Below, piece after piece: positions 23,381 to 36,700 of a stretch of DNA of 64,000 bases (position 1 is the stretch's first letter; each line of letters starts with the position of its first letter). The DNA lies in the NCBI GenBank assembly GCA_900239685.1, contig OENT01000414.1, forward strand, positions 1 to 64,000. The letters run 5' to 3'. The notes under the pieces were generated by a model. The model saw only the letters and a list, made by a program, of their open reading frames with translations, searched no databases and was not told the origin of the DNA. A program made the translations under genes and the position numbers. The DNA is from Rotaria macrura. Lineage: Eukaryota; Rotifera; Eurotatoria; Philodinida; Philodinidae.

Positions 23381-26300
23381 AAGCTTGATCTCGTGATGTT
23401 TATTCTCCGATTTCTAGCCAGTTCTGATTCATCGGATGACAGTCAGAAAGCATCGAAATAGTCACATATACATCTTGAATCTATTTTACAACATTTCTTC
23501 GACACATAAATATGCCAGAAATGATATTAACGATTAGATTAGCAAAAGTACAGCTATGAGTCATACAGGATACGCTAATTTATTACTCAAATCATTGAAT
23601 AATTCTGTTTCACGACCAAGAAACCTCTATGAAATATGATTATTAATACAAATCAAAAGCATGATCAAACAAGCTGATCATGTATTGCTAGCTCTCTCCA
23701 AAGATACTGAAGAGCTTGCTTGTTGGTACTCTTTTTGTTGGCAAGCAGACCTTCCGATATCTAAAACAACGTCACAGTTCTTCTAACAAGTTGGATTTTG
23801 CTCTTGGGATGGCCTATTATCTATATATTGAAATTATTTGAAGGGAGCCTGCAAACACTGCACTTCAACTTACTTAGAGACTAACTCAAAGATATCATTT
23901 TTGAATTCAGAACTATGTCAAACGTAGTATTAAATCGATCGTGAGTATATCAGTTATGATTCGTGTTATGTAAGGCTATCTCGTAACGAAAACCGAATGC
24001 TTTACGTCACTGTACCATTGCTGTAACATTCAAGAGCCATTGGTATTTAGAGTTTTACTATATTATAGTCATTAATAGAATAAGCTCAAATTAGCATGTT
24101 CTTGCTGCATGCTCATAGAAGAATAGAAACAGCACAGAAGCTATTAACGTAGCTTTGAAATAGAAGTAATGTAAAAATTTCAAATGCAATAAATTATAAC
24201 AGCGAAGCATGGTTTCGTTTTCTTTTGATCAAAACGTAGTGGCCTGATACAGAAGATGACGTGTATTTTCACGTATACTTATGCACTTTAAGCAGTCTAG
24301 TGCATGTTCTGTCAACATATTATTGCTACGGATATTGATAAAACCAGCACAGTATACAAAAATACACACTTCTAACATATATGTTTCGAATAAAACGAAG
24401 TAAAAAATAGGATAATTCTAGTCTAATCGATTCAGAATAACTCGTTCGCGTCGATCAATGAGGATTCCTTGACCGAAATTTATGTTTATTGTCACGGACT
24501 ACAACAGTGAAGAAGATAGTGAATGATATTTTCAAAGTACGACGCATTCATGTGTTGATAGAATCAACTTTTCTTTGCACATCTATCGACAAAGCTAAAA
24601 CTATAGTTTTGAGTTTGATTTATTTTTCCATCGTTTATATGGACATGAATCGCCTCCTAGTGTTTTAGTGTATTGTGCGTTTGCTCGTCAACTGGTCGAC
24701 AGTATAGGATAAAACAGATGTATAACCAATTATCAGCTTCGGTTCATTTCTCATTGTAAAGAAGTGTACTCAGAGCAATACAGTCGTTTCTATGACCAGA
24801 AATAATGCTCACTGGCCTTCACATCCTACATAAGGGTGTGAGACAATTCACGAAAAAACAATACTACTCATTATTAGAAAAATCTGCATAGTTTGGCTGA
24901 TTATTAGAAAATTTCATATTGTGTGCCAAACAGCTGAAACTGTAAATGACCGATGACATGCTAAAATACATCAAGTAGAGTGATATTCATAATGGAACTG
25001 CATCGATTTTTAAGTGACCACCTCAATCATGAATTGCATACCTTTTGCAATTTATCGTGAAATTATCTCAATAATCGTCACAATTTGTACTTGCAAGATA
25101 TTTTCCGAAATTAAAATCTACGATCGAATTCGAAGTCAAACAGTAAGCTGTCGCTTTGGTTCTCTGCATGCGTCACCTTCATGAAGTTTTCGCACAGATT
25201 CCATTCATGTAAAAAGACTTTCCATACTATGTAAATTCTGGAAACGACAAAGTAGGATTTCCCTTTGACTTGATATTGTCGGTTGATAAATCTTTTACTT
25301 TAGCCGTTTCCAGTTTACTTGGTAACGTAACTGTTTGGTATCGGTAACTTCTCACCCTGGTCTGAATATCACAATTTGCATTTTCGCATATGATACTATT
25401 GATTCATATACGTATGTTCATAAAAGTAAACGATTGTATCCTAAGAGTCGAGATCGTTTGCAAACAACTGCAAAACTTTTATTGTACCTCATGAAAGTAC
25501 ATTACTTTCCGATTTTATTTGTATGGCATCAAATGTATTAAGTAAACTACATACGAACTACTTTGCAACATAATATAACTCATCCACATCTACTCATAAA
25601 TAGGAGTGTTATTGTAAGAAATGATAGACTTTATTTCGAAGACAAGGGGATCACCGAATCTCACGCTGCTTCCTCATCGTTCCGTAACACTCGAGCATTA
25701 GTACTTTTCAAACTCTAAAAATGTTTATCTTTTAAAACGTCTTAGAGAGCTATTCGTCACCACCTATCGTTGTGAAGTATTTTGTTCTATGCGCATGGCC
25801 TATATATAAGCATCTCGAGCAAGAGCATTCTGCCCTCCTAATGATTGTATTTTCAAATAAGACTTCTATCTTTGCTTTTCATAATTCAATTGGTTTAAAT
25901 TCTTTGTTTAGCACTTGTCATCCAAGTTGACGTTTGACATTCGTTCTTGAACGATGTTCTTGTTGTGCCACTGCAGATATTATTAATCATAAATGTATTT
26001 TTCACAGAGAATTTACAAGTCGATCCAATGGGAACGCGGATGTAAATACACGGCCGATTATTATTTCGATACATGTTACAAACTACTTGAACAAGACAGA
26101 AATAATGAGAGATGTATGCTTTCTTGTATTGGACAAAACAAGAAGATTGTTTGTTCAACAGTCAGACGTAGGCTAAGAACGGAAAAATATAATGACGAGG
26201 AACTACTCGTGCTTTATCTGTTGCAATTGGGTGTTATCGAAATTAGCAAAGAAAACTTAAGAAGCGATCATAAAATGGTGATTCATACGTGACAACTTTC

Positions 26301-28089
26301 GACCGATTGTTTAGTAACGAGTTGTTTGATAGTTCGCGCGTGATCAAAACCGCGCGTATGTAGAAAACAGTCAAAGTTTCACAAAGAAGTAGAACGATTC
26401 CGTCTAAGTTACAAGCAGGGGATTTTATCATTCAATGAAATGTTATCATCTGCTGCTATAAAGAAAACAAGTTTTCCGATGCTTCTATTCGCAATAGGAA
26501 TTCAAAGATTCAATAAAAATATTTTAATACACAAGTGTATGATTAGATCCGCATGACTAATGCCTCCGTCGCACACCAAAATCATCCGTCATGATTGAAT
26601 TCTGAGGTCTGTACATTTCCGAACATGTGATAATAGAGAACTTTCCCATTCTGCAGTTATAATCTCGCTGAATTACTTATCTTTTTATCTGTTTCACTAC
26701 AGCTACACCATCCTCAATATCGATTTACTTCCTCCTATTGCTTCTTTGTTTAGAACTGAGAATTGTAAATTTTCATTGATCATGTTTGAACAATCTATCA
26801 AGTTACAATAATGCATGTGTTCTATCAATTGATTGAATCTCTGAAAGCTTGCATCGCATGTCTGCATGGGTGACATTGTTAAATTAACAGTTCATATGTG
26901 ACTTCGTAGAGTAAAGTGAAAGTTTATAGCATGCAATAAACAGTCAGGGACGCCTCGATTTCGCTTTTTCACCTCATATATCAGTAATAGATTGGAGAGT
27001 GCGAGGTTTTTACCATGTGTAGTTCATAATGGAAGATAGTTAATATATTCCTTGCAAGTCCTATGTTATCATGAAAACGGACTGTGTCACAAGTATTTCT
27101 TCGAAATCTTATATAGTTCAAACTATTTCGTGTAAAACTCGTGCCAATCATCCAATGCTGACTTCGAGTATTCGTAATAAAATGAATCATTAGGTAGGAA
27201 ATGAGTTTTGCCAGAGCGATGTGAATTCTTCAAACTAGAAAAACCTGTCATTTGCTGATTTGACGAGTAAGTGATTTTATCAAATTCAAGTTAGATGAAG
27301 TATATGGGCCACAAGTGATTTTCCCTATCATCTCGAAGTCGTTATGGCAGATCTTCGAAAGAGGCACAGCTCGAAGGTTGCTCATGGACTAGAAATACTT
27401 CTGTTATAATCGTAATCAATATGTATCGAAGAACCTACTCGATGTTTCACAATTCGAATAGCTACGCAGCATGAATACAAATGCACTTGATTCAGTTTCT
27501 TTTCACATATCTTGAAGTTCAAACGACAAATTTCGACATAGAAAATGGGTAAAACGTGCTTCAGATGGAACATCTCGGACATGAAATAGAAATCATAAGG
27601 TAACCATTTATAAGCTGAACGTATGAATTACATTCTGGTAAACTAATCATACTTCTATGATATGCTAATGAGATTCTAGAGTAACGACAGTTTTGCAGTA
27701 CAGCTGATTGGCAAACCTCATAAGTACGAACAAACGAAAATATCTTAAAATATGTCGCCATAGCTATTGTACTGTTTGGGAGTACTCCAGAAAATTGTCT
27801 AGATGAATATCATAATAGATGAATATTTGTTTACGAGAACATATTTTCTCTGCATCTGTCCTACCTTGATAAATCGTGTTACATTGATCAGACAATAGAA
27901 GAAAACCATGCGATTGATACAATGCATTTTACAGGTTTCAAATTTAGTCATTTATGAATCTTTCCAATAGGTTGTATGATGTTGCACATTAAACATCTAA
28001 GCAGCCTATTACATAAGAGATGAATATTGAAATGGAATAATTATTAATAATGAACGATGCTTTTACGTTCAATATTAGAGCTAGATTTT
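23381..28089. other. 4.7-kb spacer
   Basis: Mostly short frames without support. The one I would look at is 25993-26292 (+), listed separately. No transposon ends, tandem repeats or tRNA-like structure were seen. Confidence 0.4.
25993..26292 (+). CDS. Small cysteine-containing ORF, unassigned
   Basis: A 99-codon frame preceded at once by a 3' splice-site-like tract (TGTATTTTTCACAG ending at 26006), so the real exon may begin at 26007. The middle of the peptide has five cysteines with spacing C-10-C-12-C-3-C-8-C and charged residues between, which could be a small secreted disulfide domain. No upstream exon with a signal peptide could be joined convincingly: the hydrophobic run just upstream lies in another frame and ends in a stop. 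It may be chance. Confidence 0.2.
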   Translation: MYFSQRIYKSIQWERGCKYTADYYFDTCYKLLEQDRNNERCMLSCIGQNKKIVCSTVRRRLRTEKYNDEELLVLYLLQLGVIEISKENLRSDHKMVIHT

Positions 28090-29601
28090 CTACATAAATG
28101 TGTCACAGTTATCTGGTATTTCTCGAAGAAAATAAGTCCCCCATTTCGCGTATTCTGATCGAGCTGTGTGCTTCATTTCATCTTCGCCATCGAGTAGGAC
28201 TATTTTGGATCGTTCATAATATTGTTTAGTTATCGAAAACAACGCGTCACTACGAAGTATTGATCCGAAAACGATAAGAGAATAGTTTTTATTTTTAATA
28301 TTATTTTCGACAGTCTGCTGATCGTGCAAATCCTTTTTGTCTCGTTCGTAGAGATGAACATAATTCTTGAGAGACAGTTTAAAACCGTATCCAAATCCAT
28401 ACAGTTTATGTTTGAAATAATTTCTAGTTTGTTCATCATTCCACATGCTCGACAGTGGATAATCGTACAAATACATAGGTGGTTGAAAAACATGTAAATT
28501 TTCTTCAAATAAACGTGTAAAACCATGCAACATATATTCTTTCAAATAATCACATTTCTCATGTGATATATAAAGAACAGAATGTTTTTCGCGAGATTTT
28601 AGTGGATAGTTGATAACTTTTAAAATATATTCAACAATTTTCACCGTTGTTAGACGATGTCTAGCGTAGTACAATAAACGATGCAATAGAATATTGTAAT
28701 GATCAACATCAAACGATTGATGATCGATACTCTTATTGTGGCGAAAAACGCCACGAATTGTTTGTGCTTCATTTAAAATAGATTTTGGTAGAATTGACAA
28801 TGAGTGAGTGCCAGCTTGATTCAAAAGATCAAAGAAAGGCATCGTACCTGAAGATATGATTTCATAATGTCGATTACAGTCCCATCCGCCTTTTTTCGTT
28901 GTTATCGCAAAGTATGCCGTGCCATATGATCGACGATAGTCTAACTCATTTTCGAAACCAAATCTATACGTTTCACTGATCCCTGGTACTAATTCATCAA
29001 AGTCTTTTGTTTTTCTTGGTAAACAAATTTGACTAATCGTTGTTTGTTCATTGTTAATTAGCACTTGACATGGTATGGTGTCCATTAAATGTTGATCAAT
29101 GAATCCGAATAGTATTGGATAGAATTCAACAGTCTTTGTTGTATCATCTTTTAAAGATGAAGATAAACCTTTTTTCCGATAAGGACAAACTTTTGGCGGC
29201 GATGTAAAATTGATTAACTTCTCAACTACCGTATCGTAACCCATGTCAATCATCAAATGCTGCCGCTGTACATGATTCAACGTTGTGTCTCGAATGATTC
29301 CATCGGTCTCATTAGATTTGTACATAATCGAACATTGGATATAGCAGTGGGGTTCAATACATGGCATTTTAATACGAGAGTAACCATTTACATGTGCCTT
29401 CGGTGGTGTCCATTTCGAAAAAGCCCTCGAGAAATGTGGCTTGACTTCATTATAAAAATACTGTTGATAGAAGTAACTCATAGTAAGCCCAAATAAAACA
29501 GTAGTTGTTAGAAAAACCCAACATTTTACAGAGCAAAATTGAACGCAATATGATCCACTCTTAATTATTTTATTTCGATCGCCATTTGCGATTTTCGTCA
29601 T
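28090..29601 (-). CDS. Type II membrane glycosyltransferase-like protein (exostosin-like signature)
   Basis: Intact single-exon frame of 503 residues. A short basic cytoplasmic tail is followed by one hydrophobic segment (about residues 24-46), the topology of Golgi glycosyltransferases. Residues 236-260 carry KKGGWDCNRHYE..SSGTMPFFDLL, which resembles the nucleotide-sugar-binding signature of exostosin/GT47-like enzymes (pattern G-W-D-x-x-R-x-Y-E-x-x-x-x-G-x-x-P). The usual GC(I/V)P is GTMP here. Several NxS/T sequons and a cysteine-rich luminal stem (CIEPHCYIQC, residues 81-90) fit a luminal protein. Donor and acceptor sugars cannot be deduced. Family assignment rests on one motif, so I treat it as probable rather than firm. 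Confidence 0.6.
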   Translation of the reverse strand: MTKIANGDRNKIIKSGSYCVQFCSVKCWVFLTTTVLFGLTMSYFYQQYFYNEVKPHFSRAFSKWTPPKAHVNGYSRIKMPCIEPHCYIQCSIMYKSNETDGIIRDTTLNHVQRQHLMIDMGYDTVVEKLINFTSPPKVCPYRKKGLSSSLKDDTTKTVEFYPILFGFIDQHLMDTIPCQVLINNEQTTISQICLPRKTKDFDELVPGISETYRFGFENELDYRRSYGTAYFAITTKKGGWDCNRHYEIISSGTMPFFDLLNQAGTHSLSILPKSILNEAQTIRGVFRHNKSIDHQSFDVDHYNILLHRLLYYARHRLTTVKIVEYILKVINYPLKSREKHSVLYISHEKCDYLKEYMLHGFTRLFEENLHVFQPPMYLYDYPLSSMWNDEQTRNYFKHKLYGFGYGFKLSLKNYVHLYERDKKDLHDQQTVENNIKNKNYSLIVFGSILRSDALFSITKQYYERSKIVLLDGEDEMKHTARSEYAKWGTYFLREIPDNCDTFM

Positions 29602-31640
29602 TGTAAACGTTTGAAATGAGAAAATAAATTGATTAGATGAATAAAAAAATTTATTTCAACCATAAAAATGTAAACATCTAGAAAAATGATATTTAACTGA
29701 AACTCGTAAAATTCTTGTCCTTCTTCAAACTGATCGATTCTTTGAGAAACTAGAAAAACAGGATTTCATCTTAAAGAGACCAAATCTTCCCAATCAGGGA
29801 AATCAAAGTCAGGGTTCCATGTTGGCCTGTGCTGATCAACCAATTTGTGACTTAGTCATCGTATTCCTATTCAAATACAAATCATCATGCATTTCGATTT
29901 AATACACAAAGGTATCGAATAATTTTAATTTAAAAGAATAAGTTGGTTATCCCCATACAAATAAAGACATCGAATCACAAAAAACGGGCATCGTTCCGTT
30001 TAGCTTGTGAATAACGGGTGATGAATATTCTGAAAAACAAAAAATACGAAATCCATTAACTCTATCGAATCGTTTTACAAGCTTATTATTTCATTGTGCC
30101 TAACATGTATCGCTTTGATTGCACTGCTCGCATTTACGATCATCGTCCTTAGAACTGATTAAGCAAAATACGATCACACCGTTATTTCATGTAACATGTC
30201 AATAAAGGAAGGATGATTTGTGGTTCCTCGAGTGTGTACTTGCTCGATTTGCAATGCTTTTACACAGAACAGTGATTTTTATCACATTATAAAATGTTCG
30301 GAGCAATTTTTCAATGACCACAGGTGGGTCCCGACTAAAGCGTCATATTCAGAGAATTTCTTTTCTTTTCTTTTGCTCGAATCGTTATGCGGCAAAAGAA
30401 TAGTGTAACCAAACAATTTTTGGATGACAAACATTTCTTCTCCTCCGAACTGATAGCAAAACCAGAACGAGCTTATATTTTGGAGAGCTGTCTCCAAGTG
30501 TAAAGGCTGGAAGAGGGTCAAGAGTCGTTGATGTTTTTCTTAAATAGTTTTTTTTTCTTTTCTAAGTTACAAAAGAAAAAAAAGTTAATAGCGCAGATTT
30601 CCAAAGAGATTTTCGACAGCCTTTCTAAAACAATTGTTACAAAGCACCAAATGAAATAAACGAATTTTTTGAAGATTAAGGATAACCTCTGATTCAAAGG
30701 CGGGCCAGCGTATTTTATTGCGGTGAGGCAACAAATCACACTGTCTTATTACTGTAAAACATAGTTTGAATTTTGTGTATGCCACTAATCATTCTTTCAG
30801 GTGTGTCAATTGCCACTAATTGCCTTCTGGTGGCTCGCTGATGCTCTGATCTAACTCTTTCCTCTCAAGATATTTCTCTATTTACTGCAAATTAGAATAC
30901 AGAGGTAGGAATATGCTCTTCGAAAGCTGAGTTATCGACGTGAAGACTTCACTTCACATGATGTTAATTTATTCGTTACAGAAAGAGATAGAACTTTGAA
31001 ATTCTCACTGGTTTTGTACAGTGATATTTATAATAAAAACATGAATCAAATCGTTCAAAAACCACTTTCACTGTAATTTTTCTAATACTCTTTAACAATG
31101 TTAGTGAAAATGATTGTTATAAGAAACTATAGTTCGATCTTTTTTTCTCCAATAAAAACTCCAAAACACCGAAATGATTTTTTAAAAAGTTTTCGATCAT
31201 CCAGCCTTGCGAAAGATGGATAACCTCATTGTTTTCAATTCGTAAGCCTACCGTTAGAAGAAAATTGAAAGTGTTGTTTCACACGAAAATGACCAAATGC
31301 GTGGCATTGTCTGTCATGCATGAAAGACTATCGAAGAGAAAAGGATGTGAGAAAGCGATGTGAACGTGTCACATGAAACTTCACGTTCAAAAAATAACTA
31401 CGGCCGTCTTTTTCTTTCTTTCTTCAGCTCATAAATTTCTCTTTCTTAATATAAATTTCACCTGAAAGTACGCTGATTTTTACGGCACATGATAAATTGT
31501 CCATTGGCAGTTTGAGCTAAAGATCCCTACCTAAATATGGCAGTGAAAAATTCAGATCCAAGACAATTGATCCGGCTGGAGAACTCCGTTGGATCCTCTC
31601 TAACTCGGCAGGAATTCATTGCAAGTTGAAATTGTCTATC
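29602..31640. other. Spacer upstream of the glycosyltransferase-like gene
   Basis: Short overlapping frames at 30220-30785 on both strands show no motif. Nothing recognisable otherwise. Confidence 0.4.
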
Positions 31641-31909
31641 GGGAAACAGCTGATTTTTTTGATTTTAAATCAAAAAAATCAAGAAATAAAAAAAAATCAG
31701 TGGCCTGGTTGAAATGATAAAACGTGGTATCCTTGTTGTTCGAAATATCAATCTAGGGAGAGATAGTTTAAATCCAATCTTCTTGATTTCTGTGAATTTT
31801 GTGATTTTCTTGTTTTTTTTTGTTGATTTGTCTGATTTTTCTAACTAAAATCAATTGATTTAAATAAAAACAAATCAGAAATATCACAGAAATCAGCTGT
31901 TTCCCCCTT
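31641..31909. mobile_element. MITE, copy 1 (GGGAAACAGCTGATTT ends)
   Basis: About 269 bp bounded by inverted repeats GGGAAACAGCTGATTT (31641-31656) and AAATCAGCTGTTTCCC (about 31890-31905), continuing imperfectly as AT-rich sequence with internal small palindromes such as TTTGATTTTAAATCAAA. It has no coding capacity. Its internal GGTTGAAATGATAAAACG block recurs in the second copy at 32935, so the two belong to one family. Confidence 0.7.
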
Positions 31910-32119
31910 GAAGTTATCGAAATCCAATACCAGGTAACCCGACAACGTCAGACACGATCCTATTGGATTCCTGGTAACCTATTGTGAAGTTTCGTGCTGG
32001 GGGATATGAGACATGTTTGAAATCGTTGTCAGAATCGATTGAAAGTAGACAAGTTTTAAAATAGTGTACCTTGAAGATCAACGACTTGAGAAAGTACTAA
32101 CTCGCTTATGCTCGCATAT

Positions 32120-32145
32120 ACAGGGTGATCAGAAAGTCCGTTAAT
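32120..32145. repeat. Possible lone transposon end
   Basis: CAGGGTGATCAGAAAGTCCG looks like the terminal repeat of a mariner/IS630-type element, but I find no partner end nearby. Confidence 0.2.
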
Positions 32146-32604
32146 CATTAAAAAACGTTCATAGTATAATCCGTGACGGATGCCGATGGGAAGCTCGATA
32201 TGAATTCTATTATCTATTACTTAACAAGAATTCCTTTAGGTTGCATAGTTCACAATTCTTCCAGTAATACTCTGAAAGTACAATAAGAAAGCAGGACATA
32301 TATGCACTGATATGAATACCATGCTTCGCTGGGAAGCTACTCAATCCAACTTGTTGTTAAAATGTATTCCAAAAACAATGTTATTAAAAAATATCTGCAG
32401 TCGTACAAGTGTAAGCCTCCTATTGTTTCAAGATCGTTGGTGTCGTCTGAAACAAAGTGTGAGAGAAAGGTGATTTTTAATGAGTCTGTATTTCCACCTT
32501 CGTATTGCTTAGCTCATCTTAAAGATTATTTTTTCACAATATTGAATATCACTGTTGCAATTCGAGTAAACTAAGCGCACTGTTTTTCTAATAGCAAAAT
32601 ATTT

Positions 32605-32800
32605 TTCATATGTTGAACCTAAATTTACTTGGAAGAACCATCTCGAAATGATCAATAGAACTGCACAAAAAGTCTTACTCCGAATTCAATTTGATTTATA
32701 AGACTTTTTGATTGATAAACTAACTGTTCTCAATGTTGATTTGTTCGTCTTAAACATCTGTGACAAAGGTGAACTTCATATTGAATTTCATAAGTTTACT
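32605..32800 (+). pseudogene. Decayed LINE reverse-transcriptase 3' fragment
   Basis: One frame reads KFTWKNHLEMINRTAQKV, then a stop, then DFLIDKLTVLNVDLFVLNIC. The first block resembles the segment after the RT palm in many non-LTR retrotransposons (L-x-W-K-x-H-I...K), and the second the usual leucine-rich stretch further on. An internal TAA and the lack of any recognisable flanking RT sequence mark it as a relic. Resemblance is by eye only. Confidence 0.3.
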
Positions 32801-32934
32801 GCATGAAGATTTTCTCTAAATTTGCTCATCTGGATTCGAAATGTGAAGAAATATGTCGACGTTGTAAAACGACGAACCGCCCAATGTAGTTGTAACCGTA
32901 CAATTACTTTTTTTAGAATGAAGTGTTATTCACA

Positions 32935-33185
32935 AGGGGGGGGGGACAACTGAGTTTTTTATTTTTAAGCAATTTTAAATAAAAAAAATATCAGCAAAAT
33001 CAATGACTCGATTGAAATGATAAAATGTTCAATCTATGTCGATGAAAATATCAGTCTTGAGTGAAACAGCTTAAATCAGACTTTTTGGCTTGTCTAATTT
33101 TAAATCAATTGATTTTCATAAAAAGAATCACGGAAATCAGAAGATTCTGATTTCAGCTGTTTCTCCTTGGGATATCCGGGTCGCC
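32935..33185. mobile_element. MITE, copy 2, flanked by a 12-bp direct repeat
   Basis: Same family as 31641-31909: internal GATTGAAATGATAAAATG matches copy 1, and the right end has CAGCTGTTTCTCCTTGG. The left end starts with a run of 10 G and ACAACTGAG, so that TIR has decayed. The exact repeat GTGTTATTCACA lies at 32923-32934 and 33186-33197, enclosing 251 bp. If this is the target duplication, the element carries about 15 bp outside its right TIR. Confidence 0.6.
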
Positions 33186-33196
33186 GTGTTATTCAC

Positions 33197-33759
33197 ACTA
33201 GATTAAAATGTGTCGCTCATGTGTCGTTAGGTTTTGTGTCGTGGTCTTCAGCATGAAAACGTCTCGTCATTTGGATGTGTCGCGCTCTCTCTGTTGACTA
33301 GTCATTCATCATTTTCTTATGCATACACAGCTCTATGTAGACAACAAGAATGAACATACGAAGCGAATATTTGCAAAATGATTCTTTTTCAAAGCCATTT
33401 CTCCACTACTGATCATTAGAGAACGTGTCGATCCCGATCTTAGATGGAAGGAGGACTACCGAAAGTGGTCAGATACAAATCGGGCAAACTTAAAACTATA
33501 CTCAGATTCATGGTTCTGACTTGCTTGAATGATTCAGAATATGAATGAATACTTAAAGGGCAATAAATTCAAAAGATATCATAATATTCTTTACTATAAA
33601 AAAATGAAAAATGTACTGTCTAGTAGGTTCGAAGCATGCTTTCAGAGTGTGTCTTGTGTGCTTCGTGCTCTTGCTGAACAATATGTATAGCAATGAACGC
33701 GTCGTGTCATAATTTAATGTATCGCAAATTACGACACATGCGACACTTTTTTTCTTAGT
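33197..33759. mobile_element. Putative non-autonomous element with GTGTCGC ends
   Basis: The left end ACTAGATTAAAATGTGTCGC then TCATGTGTCG mirrors the right end, which reads on the opposite strand as ACTAAGAAAAAAAGTGTCGC then ATGTGTCG. About 560 bp lie between, with extra GTGTCG copies near both ends and no coding frame. It directly abuts the 12-bp repeat of the preceding MITE. No target duplication identified. Confidence 0.5.
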
Positions 33760-36700
33760 TTAATTGATTTTCATGTTCTCATTATAAACTTTACTCGTGC
33801 GTATAAAATTTATTTCTAAACATCAACGCCAGCCAGAATGATAGTCGTGATAAAAAAACTGAATCATTGTTTATTTCAAATCGCTCCTTTCCCTTTGTTG
33901 AAACTTTAAGCATATCATCTCTGAGAACTAAAATTAATTACCAAAGTGCGAACGCGCAAAAAAGGATGTAAATTACATCAATCTTAAGAAACTTTTAGAG
34001 AAAAATGTGTCATTTTTACAAAATTCTCGCGCATAAACAGCCATTAATATTGGAACAACTTCTAGTACTAAAACAATGAAGCATCCACCGATATCGAAGC
34101 GAGTTTCACGGAGCCTAAGCTACAGGCTTCGCGTGGCCGTCATATAAAACTTAGTCTACCTTCTTTTCAGGTGACTTTATGTGATAAATTTCGAACGTCC
34201 TTGTTTCATCGGAGTCTACTAGACTGGTAAGCCTTTTTAGAGCACACTCTTACAAATCTTACATGAAATCAGAAAGACAAGATACCCTTCGGTTGTTGTG
34301 CATTTAGTTATTTTCCTAAAATATATGTGCACGAGCAGCATCTATAAGTAGTTTGAAATAAACATTTATATAATGTCTCTTACCTGCATTTCACACTGTG
34401 TGTTTCGTTTTTAACTGACAAATAGACAAATAGTTAACATTCGTTGTTTTAATGCTAGAAACGCAAAGGCCTATGCCGATAAGTAGTGAAATCAATCTGA
34501 TGCTTTGGATAAATGAAAAAAAATTGCAGTTGTTCACAGAAAAGGACATTAAAAGTATGAAAGAATGTAAATTGTTCGAATTTGTTAAGAATATTTGACG
34601 TTATGCGATGAAAATGATGCAGAAAAGGTAGAGTTTATACGGCACCCATCATTTATTGGAGTATGTAAATTCATGAAAGTATTACGATAAATTTTGATTG
34701 TTGTGGAACAATCAAAGTTATGAAATTCTGTCGATGAAAGACTTTTTATGCCCGGTGAAGAACTCGATTCAAGCGGAAACGATTCGACGTGAATAAAAAT
34801 AATTTTTTTTTCTTGTCTTCGATTTATTTAACTCTCTGCATATGGAAAGGGATAAAGACGGGTGACGTTGATTACAAGTGATTTCATCAAGAATGAAAAT
34901 CTGTTATACCAAGCGAAGACATAGACGACACAAAACTAAGGGTACATAAAGCATCAATAATTACCGATGATGGTATTAATCGAATCGCATTATTTTGTCA
35001 TCATACTGTGCAGGTGATTGACCAACGAGTAATTTGAGAATGGCAGAACAGAAAAGAGTTAAGCAAGCGTTCTGGGGATGAAGGAGTATCTCAAACGCGA
35101 CGCTTATTATTACAAGAGATAAACAAATTGCATCAATACTCCATATTTAACACCCCAAGTAAAAGAATGATTATTCTTTCTTTCTGCTCATATAGGGTTA
35201 TTGAAGCAAATTAACGTTTTGAGAGCACATTTACACAAGATCATTTGTTACATAGTCATAACTATGAATGACTATTCCTTTCTTCAAGCTGTGGGATGAC
35301 GTTTCGTATACTGATCTCTCTTCTTTGTTCTCACATATTCATAAGGACATTTCTTCTTTTCATGTCATCAAGGACATTTTCAATTTTCGTGCTAGAAGAG
35401 AAGAGAATGAGCCTGGATGTTCTCTCCTTTTCAACTATGAATACGAGAATATATATACAGAGTTTTTTTTCTTAAACGAGGCCTTTTTTTGATTTTAAAT
35501 AAACAAAAAGTAAAGACTATTCTAACTTCATTGAATAGGAGACTAATCGGTGAATAAAATGGACTTTTCAAGTCGTGAATTTGTGTTCGATTCAAAAATA
35601 GTTACCCGCCATTGAAGAAAGAACTAAATTAATATCATAGTGAAATTCGAACACCAGTCATATGTTATTGGGAAAACAAACACAAATATCTGCTGACATA
35701 ATCATGTAGAAAAATGAACTGTTCTTGATGGATATTTAGAAAGAGATATTGAATGAAATATATTGTTTTATCAATGCAAAAACAGTTCACAGGCAAGCTT
35801 ATGAGTTTCATGAGGATCAGGATTTAGAAAATTGAATCCTGCTGATGTATATCAGACAGTGCTGTATCCTGTGCTTATGTACATGTAGATATTTTCTCAG
35901 TGGACGAAGTAAACGAGCGAAAAGATTTTACTATGCATTAACGTACTTGAATGTGTTTAAAAGCAACATTCCTTTAGAGATTATACTATTGTCCATAGAT
36001 TATTTTCGCTGGTAAACTACATATACAAGTCAAAGTATATCCTTACATCTACATCAACAAAAGTCTACTTTTTCTCTTCACATATCAGTGGAATGCTCTC
36101 TACGCATAAAACACGCTTTGTGTGCTTCGTCATTTTTTTTCATTATAGAGATGAACAACTCGTCGAGTTACACCGTTTCTTCTCGCCTCAAGGCGAGTCA
36201 GACGCAGTTGGATATTGTGCAAGTCGACTCGTTCCACTAAGATACAGTTTTCACTGCATAAACATCAGTTCTCTAATGATATCCGTCCATTATCTTGCAG
36301 TTAATTTTAAAATGGTTACATTGGTGGTTACATTCAACCGACAGTTGTTCATTTTGATATCATTATATATTTTTATACTTTATTTTTTGTATCTATTTAC
36401 TTGCATTAAATGCACTTTATTCGATCCTGTCAAATAAAAGCAATAGCACTTGTTACTAATGCCTCTGAAGATGCCTTAAATAGAATTCTATGTTATGCTA
36501 GATTCATGGGGAGACAAGGCGAAGCGGTGGCGAGTCGAAAGCTGCAAAGACAAATATTTTACGACACGATTGGGTGAGTCGGCGACAAGACAGATTTTAA
36601 ACTGCCTCCTTCATCTCTGTGCGTGACATGCATGTCTACATGGACATTTTGTGCCCTTTTGTATAAGATGCATTCGACTAGCAGCTCCTCTGTATAGGAG

